Source: CAWAPS01 sp963783945 (GTDB lineage Bacteria; Actinomycetota; Acidimicrobiia; Acidimicrobiales; Palsa-688). From it: a stretch of 64,000 bases of DNA. The first letter of the stretch is position 1, and each line of letters opens with the position of its first letter. The notes beneath the pieces are model-generated. The model was not told the origin of the DNA. It searched no databases and saw nothing but the letters and a program-made list of their open reading frames with translations. Below, piece after piece: positions 44,109-52,979 of the stretch. The stretch spans positions 496,001-560,000 of the forward strand of contig CAWAPS010000007.1 in NCBI GenBank assembly GCA_963783945.1, in the 5' to 3' direction. The translations under genes and the position numbers were made by a program.

Positions 44109-45683
44109 ATGATCCCGGGCCGCCCCGAGCGTGTCGTGGTGGGGCTGGACGTGGGCACCACCGGGGTCAAGGCGGCGGCGTTCGGTGTCGGCACGCCATG
44201 GCGCACGGTAGCCATCCGGGAATACCCCCTGATCCATCCCCATCCCGACCAGGAGGTCCAGGACCCGGACGCCATACTGGCCGCGACGGCGGACGCTCTG
44301 GCCGAGTGCGTGGTCAGCGCGAGCGGAGCAGGCGTGGTTGCCGTCTCGGTCAGCGCAGCCATGCACGGGCTGCTCGCCCTCGATCGCGACCTCCGCCCGT
44401 TGACCCCCCTGATCACCTGGGCTGACGCCCGCGCCTTCCGTGAAGCGGAGAGACTGCACCGAGATGGTCTGGCCGGTGCCCTGCACTCCACCACGGGCAC
44501 ACCTGTTCATCCCATGGCCCCCTTGGTGAAGCTCATGTGGTTTTCCACGGAGGACCGCGAGACCTGGTCGGCGGCCCGCTGGTGGGTCGGGCTCAAGGAG
44601 TGGATCCTGCTCGGACTGACCGGGCGCCTGGTGGGGGAGCTCTCCTCGGCATCAGGGACGGGGCTGCTCGACATGACGTCGGGCGGCTGGGCGGCTTCGG
44701 CTCTCGACGTGTGCCGGCTCGATCCCGACCGGCTGCCTCCGCTCGTACCTCCTACCACGGTGCTCGACCTGGCGCCGGCCATGGCCGAGCGGATCGGACT
44801 GCCGCCGGGCACCCCGGTGGTCGCAGGCGCCGGAGACGGTCCGCTCGGAAATCTCGGGGTGGGCGCCATTAGCCCGGGCGTCGCCGGCCTCTCGGTGGGC
44901 ACAAGTGGTGCGGTTCGCATGTCCGTCCCCTCCCCTCGGGTCGACTCCGGGCTCACCTTGTTCTGCTACGGACTGACCGACGGCTTGTGGGTGCTCGGAG
45001 GGGCCACGAGCAACGGCGGCTCGGTGATGCGATGGGCGGGCAGCGCCCTGGCGCCGGACGTGGGGGCGGCGGCCGGAGACCTGTCGGGGGACGAGAAGAT
45101 CGTGGAGATGGCCGCCTCCGTGCCGGCGGGAAGCGACGGCCTGGTGATGCTTCCTTACCTCCTTTCCGAGCGCGGGCCCTTGTGGGACCCCGACATAACG
45201 GGCGCCTACCTCGGCTTGCGCCGGCGCCACGGCCGGGCCCATTTGGTGAGGGCGGCCCTCGAAGGGGTCTGCTGGCAGATACGCCTCATCGTCGACCGGC
45301 TCGACGAGGTTTATCCGGTACGCGAAGTGCGGGCGACGGGCGGGGTGTTTCGTTCATCCCTCTGGCAGCAGACCATGGCAGGCATGCTGGGCCGACCCAT
45401 TCACATCGTGGGTGACGCCGAGGGTACCGCCCTCGGTGCCGCTGCTCTCGGTCTGTTCGCCCTGGGTCAGGCGTCGACCCTGGCCCAGGCCGTGACCGAC
45501 CTGTCGGGCGAAGGACAGGTGCCGATCGACTCGATCGAACCCGACCCTCAGCTGGTCCGGATCTACGGGGACCTTCGCCAGCGCATCCCCGCTTTGATAG
45601 AAGGCGTAACGAAGGTTTCCCGGCTGCTCGAAGGTAACCCGGCCGCCACTCTGACCGCAGAGACCCAGAGTCTCCGTCAGTAG
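44109..45683 (+). CDS. FGGY-family carbohydrate kinase, gluconokinase-like
   Basis: A 524-residue sugar kinase: phosphate-1 loop VVGLDVGTTGVKAAAF, SVSAAMHGLLALDRDLRPLT, TTGTPVHPMAPLVKLMW, AGAGDGPLGNLGVGAISPGV and RATGGVFRSSLWQQTMAGML. The HPMAPL and SAAMHGL segments match FGGY gluconokinases (GntK of Bacillus type) better than xylulokinases. It would phosphorylate gluconate or a related sugar acid with ATP. ATG 44109. It is followed 83 bp later by a DMT transporter. Confidence 0.88.
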   Translation: MIPGRPERVVVGLDVGTTGVKAAAFGVGTPWRTVAIREYPLIHPHPDQEVQDPDAILAATADALAECVVSASGAGVVAVSVSAAMHGLLALDRDLRPLTPLITWADARAFREAERLHRDGLAGALHSTTGTPVHPMAPLVKLMWFSTEDRETWSAARWWVGLKEWILLGLTGRLVGELSSASGTGLLDMTSGGWAASALDVCRLDPDRLPPLVPPTTVLDLAPAMAERIGLPPGTPVVAGAGDGPLGNLGVGAISPGVAGLSVGTSGAVRMSVPSPRVDSGLTLFCYGLTDGLWVLGGATSNGGSVMRWAGSALAPDVGAAAGDLSGDEKIVEMAASVPAGSDGLVMLPYLLSERGPLWDPDITGAYLGLRRRHGRAHLVRAALEGVCWQIRLIVDRLDEVYPVREVRATGGVFRSSLWQQTMAGMLGRPIHIVGDAEGTALGAAALGLFALGQASTLAQAVTDLSGEGQVPIDSIEPDPQLVRIYGDLRQRIPALIEGVTKVSRLLEGNPAATLTAETQSLRQ

Positions 45684-45766
45684 CGGCCCGGGCCGGCCGA
45701 GTGGCACGGGCGCAGTCCCGGCTCGGCCGCTACCACCTCCCGGCCCGAGGCCTACACTCCCGGTTT

Positions 45767-46642
45767 GTGGTCAGCGTTCTGTTCGCCTTCGCTGCCGCCT
45801 TTTCCAACTCCCTGAACGTCGTCACCCAGCACGTTGCCAGTACCGCGGCCCCGCCCAAGGTAAAAGGGTTCAGGCTGGCCCGGTACCTGGTCTCGAACCC
45901 GCTCTGGCTGTTCGGGGTGGCGGCGATGGTCGGCGCTTTCGTGCTTCAGGCGGCTGCTCTCAACCACGGAGAGTTGTCCGTCGTGCAGTCGATCCTCGTC
46001 ACCGAGCTGGTGTTCTCCCTCGTGATTGCCCGGGTGTGGCTCAGACGCGATGTAGCGCCCGCCGCCTGGGTGTCGGCGTCGGTCACGGCTCTCGGACTGG
46101 CCCTGTTCCTCGTGATGTCAGAACCGAAGGGAGGACATGCTCAGGTCACGCCCGGCGGCTGGCTGCCGGCTCTGCTGACACTCGGCGGACTTGCCGCGGC
46201 TTTTACCCTTGCGGCCAGCCGCGGATCGCCGGTGAGACGGGCGGCGTTATACGCCACGGCGTCGGGAATTGTGTGGGCCGTGCTGGCGACGTTCCTCAAG
46301 TCGGCGACCGACCTGTTGACCAGCAGCGGTCCAGTGGCGGTTCTGGAGAACGGGGCGGTGTACGGGGTCGTGGCGGCGGGAGTCGTGGGCACCATCCTGA
46401 GCCAGGCCGCGTTGCATTACGGTCCGCTGTCGGTATCCCAGCCCCTGATGGTGATCGTTGATCCATTCGTCAGCATCGTCCTGGGCATATGGCTCTACGG
46501 CGAGCATTTCGTCGGCGGGTCGGGGAAAATCGTGTTCGGCGTTTTTGGTTTCGTGGCCATGATCATCGGCGTGGTGTCTCTGGCCAGGACGGCACCGTCG
46601 TTCGAGGCGGCTACAGGCATGCGGTCGTCGTCGACGGCCTGA
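45767..46642 (+). CDS. DMT-superfamily (EamA-like) membrane protein (second copy)
   Basis: A 291-residue protein with nine or ten helices, paralogous in layout to 25779-26684 (VSVLFAFAAAFSNSLNVVTQ, GAFVLQAAALNHGELSVVQS, LSQAALHYGPLSVSQPLMVI). The recurring LQAAAL and QAAL..GPLSV segments are shared. GTG 45767 is chosen because the preceding 22 codons are not hydrophobic. It could export or import a small metabolite; substrate unknown. Confidence 0.8.
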   Translation: MVSVLFAFAAAFSNSLNVVTQHVASTAAPPKVKGFRLARYLVSNPLWLFGVAAMVGAFVLQAAALNHGELSVVQSILVTELVFSLVIARVWLRRDVAPAAWVSASVTALGLALFLVMSEPKGGHAQVTPGGWLPALLTLGGLAAAFTLAASRGSPVRRAALYATASGIVWAVLATFLKSATDLLTSSGPVAVLENGAVYGVVAAGVVGTILSQAALHYGPLSVSQPLMVIVDPFVSIVLGIWLYGEHFVGGSGKIVFGVFGFVAMIIGVVSLARTAPSFEAATGMRSSSTA

Positions 46643-46676
46643 ACGGCGGCTTACGAGCAGATAGCGGAGCGAGCTT

Positions 46677-46697
46677 CTGAACCGGTTCGCAGAATTG
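46677..46697 (+). repeat. Short repeated motif CGGTTCGCAGAATTGC, copy 1
   Basis: TGAACCGGTTCGCAGAATTGC. The same core follows the stop codon at 49728-49730, and a variant follows the ferritin-like gene stop at 56550 in reverse orientation. Nature unknown. Confidence 0.4.
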
Positions 46698-46772
46698 CCT
46701 CCGCCTAGGGACTGTGGTTACTACGGGTCATTTGCCAGCCGCCGAGGGCGCAAACCTGTTTAGGATCACGGC

Positions 46773-48668
46773 ATGCCTGACAGTGAGACGAGCATCGGAT
46801 ACCAAACCAGTCGCTTCCCGCCTATCGCCGATTACGGTTTTCTGTCCGACTGCGAAACGTGTTGCCTGGTGGCACCTGACGGTTCGGTGGAGTGGATGTG
46901 CCTGCCCCGGCCGGACTCGCCGAGCGTTTTCGGATCCCTCCTGGATCGCACGGCAGGTACTTTCCGTTTCGGTCCCACCAATACTCACGTGCCGCATCAC
47001 CGGCGATATGTGCCCGGGACCATGGTCCTGGAGACGACCTGGCACACCCCGACCGGCTGGCTGGTCGTCGAGGACTTACTGGTCGTGCGGCCGCTCGAAG
47101 GAGACGAGCGGCGACCTGACTACCGCCGGTCCCCGGGCGACTCGGCGGCCACGGGCACCCTGCTTCGCCTGGCCCATTGCATCGGCGGCCGGGTCGAGGT
47201 CGTGGTCAACGCCGCTCCGTTATTCGAATACGGGTCCGCCCAGGGGATCTGGGACTACGACGGCGAGGGCTACGGGACCATGACCGTGCACCCGCCGGCC
47301 GGGGACCCCACGCTGACCATGACTTCGAGCATCCGCCTGGGAAAGACCGGCGCCCGCTGCTACGGGCGGTCCAGTCTGGACCGGGGCGAGACCGCCTTCG
47401 CCGCCCTCTCGTGGGGGCCCGGCCAGCCGGCGTCGGTGGAGGACGCCCAGGCTCAGCTCGACGACACCGTCGCCTACTGGCGGGACTGGCTGTCCACCGG
47501 CACATTTCCCGACCATCCCTGGCGCAGCTACATCGAGCGCAGCGTGCTGACTCTGAAGGGTTTGAGCCACGCCCCGACCGGGGCCATCATGGCGGCGGCC
47601 ACCACGTCGCTCCCCGAGACGCCCGGCGGAGCCCGCAACTGGGACTACCGCTACACATGGATCCGGGACTCCTCGTTCATGCTGCGCTCGCTGTACCGCC
47701 TGGGCTTCGAATGGGAAGCCCTCGAGTACTTCGCCTTCGTGCTCGAAGCAGTGACGGCCAGCTCGCCGACCGACTGGGGTCTGCAGATCATGTACGGCAT
47801 AGGCGGCGAGAAGGATCTGACCGAGCATACGCTCGACCACCTCACCGGCTACCGCGACTCCCGGCCGGTACGGGTGGGCAACGGGGCGTGGGACCAGCAT
47901 CAGAACGACGTTTGGGGCATGCTCCTCGATGCGGTCGACACCTACCTCCACCTGGGTGCGGCCCAGATCGCCAACCAGACGTGGGAGGGACTGGCTGCCC
48001 TGGTCGAAGCGGCCATCCTTCACTCCGGTGACCCCGACCAGGGCATCTGGGAGATCCGGGGCGAGCCGCAACACTTCACCGCGTCCAAGGTCCTGTGCTG
48101 GGTGGCCATGGATCGCGGCAGCGACCTGGCTGCAGCCCGCCAGGACCGGGACCGGGCCGAGCGGTGGCGCAAGGCGGCGGACGATATGAAGGCCGAGATC
48201 CTGGACAAGGGGGTCGATGAGCGGGGTCGGTTCCGCCAGGAGTACGCCAACGACGAGCTCGACGCCTCGTTGCTGCTCATCCCCATCCTGGGCTTCCTGC
48301 CCCCGGATGACGACAGGGTGCGCAATACGGTTCTAGCCATCGCCGACGAGCTGACCGAGGACGGGCTCGTGCTGCGCTACAAGGTCGATTCGACCGACAC
48401 CGGGTTCGAGGGCAAGGAGGGGACCTTCACCATATGCTCGTTCTGGCTGGTGACCGCCCTGGCCATGATCGGAGAACAGGAACGGGCGTGGGCCCTGTGC
48501 AAGAAGCTCCTTTCCTTCGCCGGTCCGCTTCAGCTCTACGCCGAAGAGATCGATGCCGCCACCGGTGAGCACCTCGGCAACTTCCCTCAGGCCTTCACCC
48601 ACTTGGCCCTCATCGACGCCGTTGGTCGCCTCATCGATGTCGAGCAGTCGAGCGACGCGCTTGCCTGA
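46773..48668 (+). CDS. Glycoside hydrolase family 15 protein (glucoamylase/trehalase-like)
   Basis: A 631-residue GH15 protein: N-terminal domain FPPIADYGFLSDCETCCLVA, DGSVEWMCLPRPDSPSVFGS, then the (alpha/alpha)6 barrel with NWDYRYTWIRDSSFMLRSLY, the general acid Glu427 in DQGIWEIRG and the second-carboxylate region LYAEEIDAATGEHLGNFPQA. Actinobacterial members include the trehalase of mycobacteria. No signal peptide, so cytosolic. An OtsA gene at 57591 makes a trehalose-degrading role plausible, but other alpha-glucans are possible. ATG 46773. Confidence 0.93.
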   Translation: MPDSETSIGYQTSRFPPIADYGFLSDCETCCLVAPDGSVEWMCLPRPDSPSVFGSLLDRTAGTFRFGPTNTHVPHHRRYVPGTMVLETTWHTPTGWLVVEDLLVVRPLEGDERRPDYRRSPGDSAATGTLLRLAHCIGGRVEVVVNAAPLFEYGSAQGIWDYDGEGYGTMTVHPPAGDPTLTMTSSIRLGKTGARCYGRSSLDRGETAFAALSWGPGQPASVEDAQAQLDDTVAYWRDWLSTGTFPDHPWRSYIERSVLTLKGLSHAPTGAIMAAATTSLPETPGGARNWDYRYTWIRDSSFMLRSLYRLGFEWEALEYFAFVLEAVTASSPTDWGLQIMYGIGGEKDLTEHTLDHLTGYRDSRPVRVGNGAWDQHQNDVWGMLLDAVDTYLHLGAAQIANQTWEGLAALVEAAILHSGDPDQGIWEIRGEPQHFTASKVLCWVAMDRGSDLAAARQDRDRAERWRKAADDMKAEILDKGVDERGRFRQEYANDELDASLLLIPILGFLPPDDDRVRNTVLAIADELTEDGLVLRYKVDSTDTGFEGKEGTFTICSFWLVTALAMIGEQERAWALCKKLLSFAGPLQLYAEEIDAATGEHLGNFPQAFTHLALIDAVGRLIDVEQSSDALA

Positions 48669-48697
48669 CGATCAGCGGCTCGGTCGGAGACGCCCCG

Positions 48698-49063
48698 TCA
48701 GGGCAGGTGCTTCAGCTCGAAGGTGATGTTGCGGAGTTCCTCGTTCCCGACGTTCTCCAGGGTGTGCGGGATCAGCGGGTCGCCCCAGACGCTGGACCCG
48801 GCCGGTGCGTGTGACGTTGACTCCCTGGTGTCGAGAAGAACGTTGCCGTCCGGATCTCGGCGCACGAAGTCGCTCACGCCCAGGATGTAGAGCACCCCGG
48901 GCCAGCAGTGGGTGTGGACGGGGACGGTGTCCCCGGGTTTGACGTGGGCGTCGAGGACGCGTACGTGCTCGTTCTCGAACAGCAGGGTGTGGTAATCCGG
49001 CGCAGCTGTCATGGCGTCGAGATCAGGGGGCCAGGGCCATGGGTTGTCGGTGCTGTCGCTCAT
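48698..49063 (-). CDS. Cupin-domain protein
   Basis: A 121-residue cupin: LFENEHVRVLDAHVKPGDTV, VHTHCWPGVLYILGVSDFVR, SSVWGDPLIPHTLENVGNEE. HTHCWPG gives a two-His motif and IPHTLENVG a third His, so metal binding is likely. It resembles small cytosolic cupins with unknown substrate. It is convergent with the GH15 gene (29 bp between stops) and divergent from the next gene. Confidence 0.85.
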   Translation of the reverse strand: MSDSTDNPWPWPPDLDAMTAAPDYHTLLFENEHVRVLDAHVKPGDTVPVHTHCWPGVLYILGVSDFVRRDPDGNVLLDTRESTSHAPAGSSVWGDPLIPHTLENVGNEELRNITFELKHLP

Positions 49064-49097
49064 TCGGGCCTTCTTCCGCTCGTTGCAGGAATGCTAA

Positions 49098-49730
49098 GTG
49101 CTGGCGGGTACGGTGGCCTCTGTGGCGAGTCTCAGCGGACGAGCCGGCGAGCTCAACGAGCGGCTCCTCGACCTGGTGGACCAGCCCGCGCCACAACTGC
49201 GCGCCGTCGCCACGACCCTGCTCATCAAGGCGCTCGAGATCCCATCCGAAGAAGCGGCGTTGATGGAGGCCATGGTCGGGTCGGATGACGCCGCCGTCCT
49301 GATCGACCCGGCAGCGGCCGCCGCCGCCGGCAGGCTGCTGCGCCGGCGCCTGGCGAGCCGGCTCGAGGAGCTGGCGCTCGATTACGGGGAAGCGGCCGTG
49401 GCCCGGGCCATGCGCGACCACTTGATAGCCCAGATAGAGCGCTGGGCCACCCGCGCCGTCGACGACGCCGACAACCGACGGCGGGCCGAACGGTTTCTGG
49501 CCTGGGCCGACCGACCGGGTCAGCTCGAGGCAGCCCAGCGCCGTGGGCTGTTCGCCGGGATGGACGCCTCCGAGCTGCGCCGTCTGGCCGACACCCGGGT
49601 GAGAGGTCCGGTGACCCCCGAGACCGCGCTCGGGGTGTGGGTCCAGGTCGACGAGTGGACTGCGGCCGCCGGCGCCGCCCTGGGCGACGCCGTGCTGACC
49701 TCGTGGGAATCAGCGGCCGAGAGCACCTGA
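49098..49730 (+). CDS. Hypothetical helical protein
   Basis: A 210-residue, Ala/Leu/Arg-rich helical protein without signal peptide or membrane segment (RAGELNERLLDLVDQPAPQL, ARAMRDHLIAQIERWATRAV, ETALGVWVQVDEWTAAAGAA). Family not recognised. GTG 49098 is the first of several possible starts; a GCAGGA lies nearby. The codon use fits a real gene. It is divergent from a cupin gene and convergent with an MFS gene. Its stop is followed at once by the repeated CGGTTCGCAGAATTGC motif. Confidence 0.6.
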   Translation: MLAGTVASVASLSGRAGELNERLLDLVDQPAPQLRAVATTLLIKALEIPSEEAALMEAMVGSDDAAVLIDPAAAAAAGRLLRRRLASRLEELALDYGEAAVARAMRDHLIAQIERWATRAVDDADNRRRAERFLAWADRPGQLEAAQRRGLFAGMDASELRRLADTRVRGPVTPETALGVWVQVDEWTAAAGAALGDAVLTSWESAAEST

Positions 49731-49747
49731 CCGGTTCGCAGAATTGC
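49728..49747 (+). repeat. Short repeated motif CGGTTCGCAGAATTGC, copy 2
   Basis: TGACCGGTTCGCAGAATTGC, where TGA is the stop codon of the preceding gene. Matches copy 1 at 46677 except for one inserted A. Confidence 0.4.
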
Positions 49748-49750
49748 TGC

Positions 49751-51190
49751 CTATGGCGCGGACGTGTCTGATCCAGCCGGCCGGCGAAGCAGGGAGACGG
49801 CGGGGATGATGCCGGCCAGGGCTAGAGCCGAGGTCACCCACCAGGCGTGGCGGAACGCGGTCAGGGCCGGCGCTCCTTGGTTGGCTGCCGTGCCGAGCAC
49901 GGCGACCAGGATGGCGACTCCGAGGGCCAGGCCGGTCTGGCGCACCATGTTTATGACCGCGGACCCGGTGGCGAAGGACGGAGCCGGAAGGGAGGACGAC
50001 GCCGTGGCCATCATGGTAGGGAGGGTCAGGCCGACGCCGATCCCGGTCAGCAGCATCCCGCCGAGAACGCCGGAAACATAGTTGGGGTCGGTCGAGATGG
50101 CCACAGCCCACCACGCCACCCCGGCCGCAAAAGCCACGCTGCCGAGGGCGATCACGAGGGCAGGCCCGAAGCGGGCGATAAGCCGGCCGGCCACCACAAA
50201 CGACACCAGGGGGACCATGAGCGGTCCCGGGGCCAGGGCCAGGCCGGCCCGCAGAGCCGACCAGTGCCAGGCGCCTTGCTCCCACAACACGATGGACAGC
50301 AGCATGGCCCCGAACGAAGCGGAGAAGAACAAGGCGACCATCGACGCCCCGGAGAAGGGCCGGGACCGGAACAAAGAAGGCGGTACCAACGGAGTTCGGC
50401 TCCGCAGGCAGTGAAACACGAACAGGGCGATCAGCACTGCGGCGCCCCCCAGGGTGGCGGAGATCCGGGTAGAGCCCCAACCCCAATCGCTGCCCTTGAC
50501 CAGCCCGAAGGTGAGAGCTCCGATGCCGGCGGTGGCGAGCACGACCCCTACTGGGTCAGGCCGCTCGATCCTGTGACCGGGGATGGCGGGGAGCCGGCGC
50601 CAGCCGATGATCAGGGCCGCTATGCCGACGGGAACGTTGACCAGGAAGACCAGGCGCCAACTCACCACTACGAGGAGCCCGCCCACCACCGGCCCGAGGG
50701 CGGCGGCCAGACCGCCGGTCGCGGTCCACGCCCGGACGGCGCCGTGGCGGCGCTCCGGCTCGTAGGCGGCGAGCACCAGCCCGAGCGAGGTGGGCGTCAG
50801 CAGGGCGGCCCCCGCCGCCTGGAGCAGCCGGAAACTAACGAGCATCGCCACTCCGGTCGACGCCGCGCAGGCCGCCGAGGCGGCGGTGAAAACGGCAACC
50901 CCGAGCAGGAAGCCCCGATCCCGGCGGTACCGGTCGGCGAGGCGGCCGAAGAAGACCAGAAGCGAGGCGTACACGATGGCGTAACCGTTCAGAACCCACG
51001 ACAGTTCGCTCAGGCTCGACGCCCCGAGATCCTTGGCGATCTGGGGCAGGGCGATGTTGACGATAAAAAGGTCGAGGCTGGCGAGCACGACCCCGGCGCA
51101 GACGATGAACAGCACCTGGCGCGGTGCGGTTGGGGACCGGTCTGGCCCCCGTGCCGGCACCCTCCGGAGGACCAGAGTGGATTCTGTCAT
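49751..51190 (-). CDS. MFS transporter, DHA2 family (14-TM drug exporter-like)
   Basis: A 479-residue protein with 14 predicted helices. VVLASLDLFIVNIALPQIAK is the DHA2 motif D1, GRLADRYRRDRGFLLGVAVF is motif A and TGGLAAALGPVVGGLLV is motif C, so it is probably a proton-coupled drug exporter. ATG 51190 has no ribosome site within 15 bases; a short-leader mRNA is possible. It is divergent from the REC-FAD signalling gene (81 bp between starts), which may link its expression to that system. Confidence 0.88.
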   Translation of the reverse strand: MTESTLVLRRVPARGPDRSPTAPRQVLFIVCAGVVLASLDLFIVNIALPQIAKDLGASSLSELSWVLNGYAIVYASLLVFFGRLADRYRRDRGFLLGVAVFTAASAACAASTGVAMLVSFRLLQAAGAALLTPTSLGLVLAAYEPERRHGAVRAWTATGGLAAALGPVVGGLLVVVSWRLVFLVNVPVGIAALIIGWRRLPAIPGHRIERPDPVGVVLATAGIGALTFGLVKGSDWGWGSTRISATLGGAAVLIALFVFHCLRSRTPLVPPSLFRSRPFSGASMVALFFSASFGAMLLSIVLWEQGAWHWSALRAGLALAPGPLMVPLVSFVVAGRLIARFGPALVIALGSVAFAAGVAWWAVAISTDPNYVSGVLGGMLLTGIGVGLTLPTMMATASSSLPAPSFATGSAVINMVRQTGLALGVAILVAVLGTAANQGAPALTAFRHAWWVTSALALAGIIPAVSLLRRPAGSDTSAP

Positions 51191-51271
51191 GAGACTGACA
51201 CTAGCGAAGTGTGTTCTATCACGCAACCCACTCCGGATAGGATGACGCGTATAGCGACGTAGGCTGGTTTC

Positions 51272-52975
51272 GTGGAGACCGAACGCGAACGTCCAGACGG
51301 AACCGCCCAGGCGGATCCCGCCCGCGCTGCGATCCTTACCGTCGACGATGATCCGGGCGTCTCGCGCGCTGTGGCCCGGGACCTGCGGCGGCGTTACGGT
51401 TCGGACTACCGGATCGTCCGGGCCGAATCCGCCGACCAGGCACTCGACGCCCTGCGGGAGATGAAGCTCAGAGGCGACGTGGTCGCTCTGCTGCTCGCCG
51501 ACTACCGCATGCCGCAGATGAACGGCATCGAGTTCCTGGAAGAAGCCATGGATCTCCACCCCCAGGCCCGGCGGGTGCTGCTCACGGCCTACGCCGACAC
51601 CAACGCCGCCATCGAGGCCATCAATGTGGTCGACCTCGACTACTACCTGCTGAAGCCGTGGGACCCGCCGGAGGAGAAGTTGTATCCCGTGGTGGACGAA
51701 CTGTTGGCGGGGTGGCAGGCCATGGACCGCCGGCCGGTGCCCGAGACCAAGGTCGTCGGCCACCGCTGGTCCGCCCGATCCTCCGAGGTGCGCGAGTTTC
51801 TCGGCCGCAACCAGGTGCCTTACCACTGGTACACCTGTGAGGACGAAGAGGGCCGTCGGCTCCTCGCTGCCGCCGAGACCGACGAGCTGCACCTACCGCT
51901 GGTGATCACGGCTGACGGGGAAGCTCTGATCGAGCCCACTGATGCCGAGTTGGCCGCCCGGGTCGGCCTCGAGACGAATCCGGCCGAGAGGTTCTACGAC
52001 CTGGTCGTCGTCGGCGGGGGCCCCGCCGGATTGGGCGCGGCGGTCTACGGGGCATCCGAGGGGCTGCGTACCGTCCTCATAGAGCGCACGGCCGCGGGCG
52101 GACAGGCGGGGCAGAGCTCCCGGATCGAGAACTACCTGGGCTTTCCCGACGGGGTGTCCGGGGCCCAGCTGACCGACCGAGCCCGACGGCAGGCGGTCAA
52201 GTTCGGCGCCGAGCTCATCACCACACGCGAGGTGGTGGGCATAGAGGTGAACGGGTCGGCCCGTACCGTACGGTTCTCCGACGGAGACACCATCGACGCC
52301 CACGCCGTGGTGCTCGCCACCGGGGTTTCTTACCGGCAGCTCGTGGCTCCGGGTGTCCGGGACCTGACCGGGCGCGGCGTCTTTTACGGCTCGACCATGA
52401 GCGAGGTGTCCGAGTGCTTCAACCAGGACGTATACATCGTCGGGGGGGCCAACTCGGCGGGGCAGGCCGCCGTCTACTTCTCCCGGCGGGCCCGCTCGGT
52501 GAACATCCTGGTCCGGGGCCCCTCGCTCGAGGCGTCGATGTCCTACTACCTGGTTCAGCAGATCGCCGGCATCGCCAACATCAGGGTGCGCACCTGCACT
52601 GAGGTGATAGAGGCCCACGGCGAGGATCACCTGGAGCGGCTCACCGTCCGGGACAACCGCACCGGCGCCACGGAGACCGTCGATGCCCAGTGGGTGTTCA
52701 TCTTCATCGGCGCCGCGCCGCGAACCGACTGGCTGGACGGTGTGGTCGTCAGGGACAAGCACGGGTTCGTGCCCGCCGGCCCGGACATCCCCCTCGAAGG
52801 GACCCGGCCGCGAGGCTGGACGGCCGAACGGGCGCCGTACCATCTGGAAACGAGCATCCCCGGAGTCTTCGTGGCCGGTGACGCCCGGGCCGAGTCGGCC
52901 AAGCGGGTGGCCTCGGCCGTCGGCGAAGGAGCGATGGCGGTGATGCTCGTGCACCGGTATCTCGAGACTGGGTGA
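51272..52975 (+). CDS. Receiver / thioredoxin-like / FAD-NAD(P)H oxidoreductase fusion
   Basis: 567 residues in three parts. Residues 20-150 form a receiver domain with ILTVDDDPGV, phosphoacceptor Asp77 (LLLADYRMPQMNG) and Lys128 (LLKPWDPP). Residues 158-232 resemble a glutaredoxin/thioredoxin-like fold (SEVREFLGRNQVPYHWYTCE) without CxxC. Residues 240-567 are a thioredoxin-reductase-type flavoprotein with FAD loop VVVGGGPAGLGAAVYGASEG, NADPH loop VYIVGGANSAGQAAVYFSRR and FVAGDARAES. The TrxR redox CxxC is absent (STMSEVSECFNQD). NCBI-type names call this a fused response regulator/thioredoxin-disulfide reductase. It may alter flavin chemistry upon phosphorylation by the kinase encoded four bases downstream. 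Confidence 0.92.
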   Translation: METERERPDGTAQADPARAAILTVDDDPGVSRAVARDLRRRYGSDYRIVRAESADQALDALREMKLRGDVVALLLADYRMPQMNGIEFLEEAMDLHPQARRVLLTAYADTNAAIEAINVVDLDYYLLKPWDPPEEKLYPVVDELLAGWQAMDRRPVPETKVVGHRWSARSSEVREFLGRNQVPYHWYTCEDEEGRRLLAAAETDELHLPLVITADGEALIEPTDAELAARVGLETNPAERFYDLVVVGGGPAGLGAAVYGASEGLRTVLIERTAAGGQAGQSSRIENYLGFPDGVSGAQLTDRARRQAVKFGAELITTREVVGIEVNGSARTVRFSDGDTIDAHAVVLATGVSYRQLVAPGVRDLTGRGVFYGSTMSEVSECFNQDVYIVGGANSAGQAAVYFSRRARSVNILVRGPSLEASMSYYLVQQIAGIANIRVRTCTEVIEAHGEDHLERLTVRDNRTGATETVDAQWVFIFIGAAPRTDWLDGVVVRDKHGFVPAGPDIPLEGTRPRGWTAERAPYHLETSIPGVFVAGDARAESAKRVASAVGEGAMAVMLVHRYLETG

Positions 52976-52979
52976 AAGC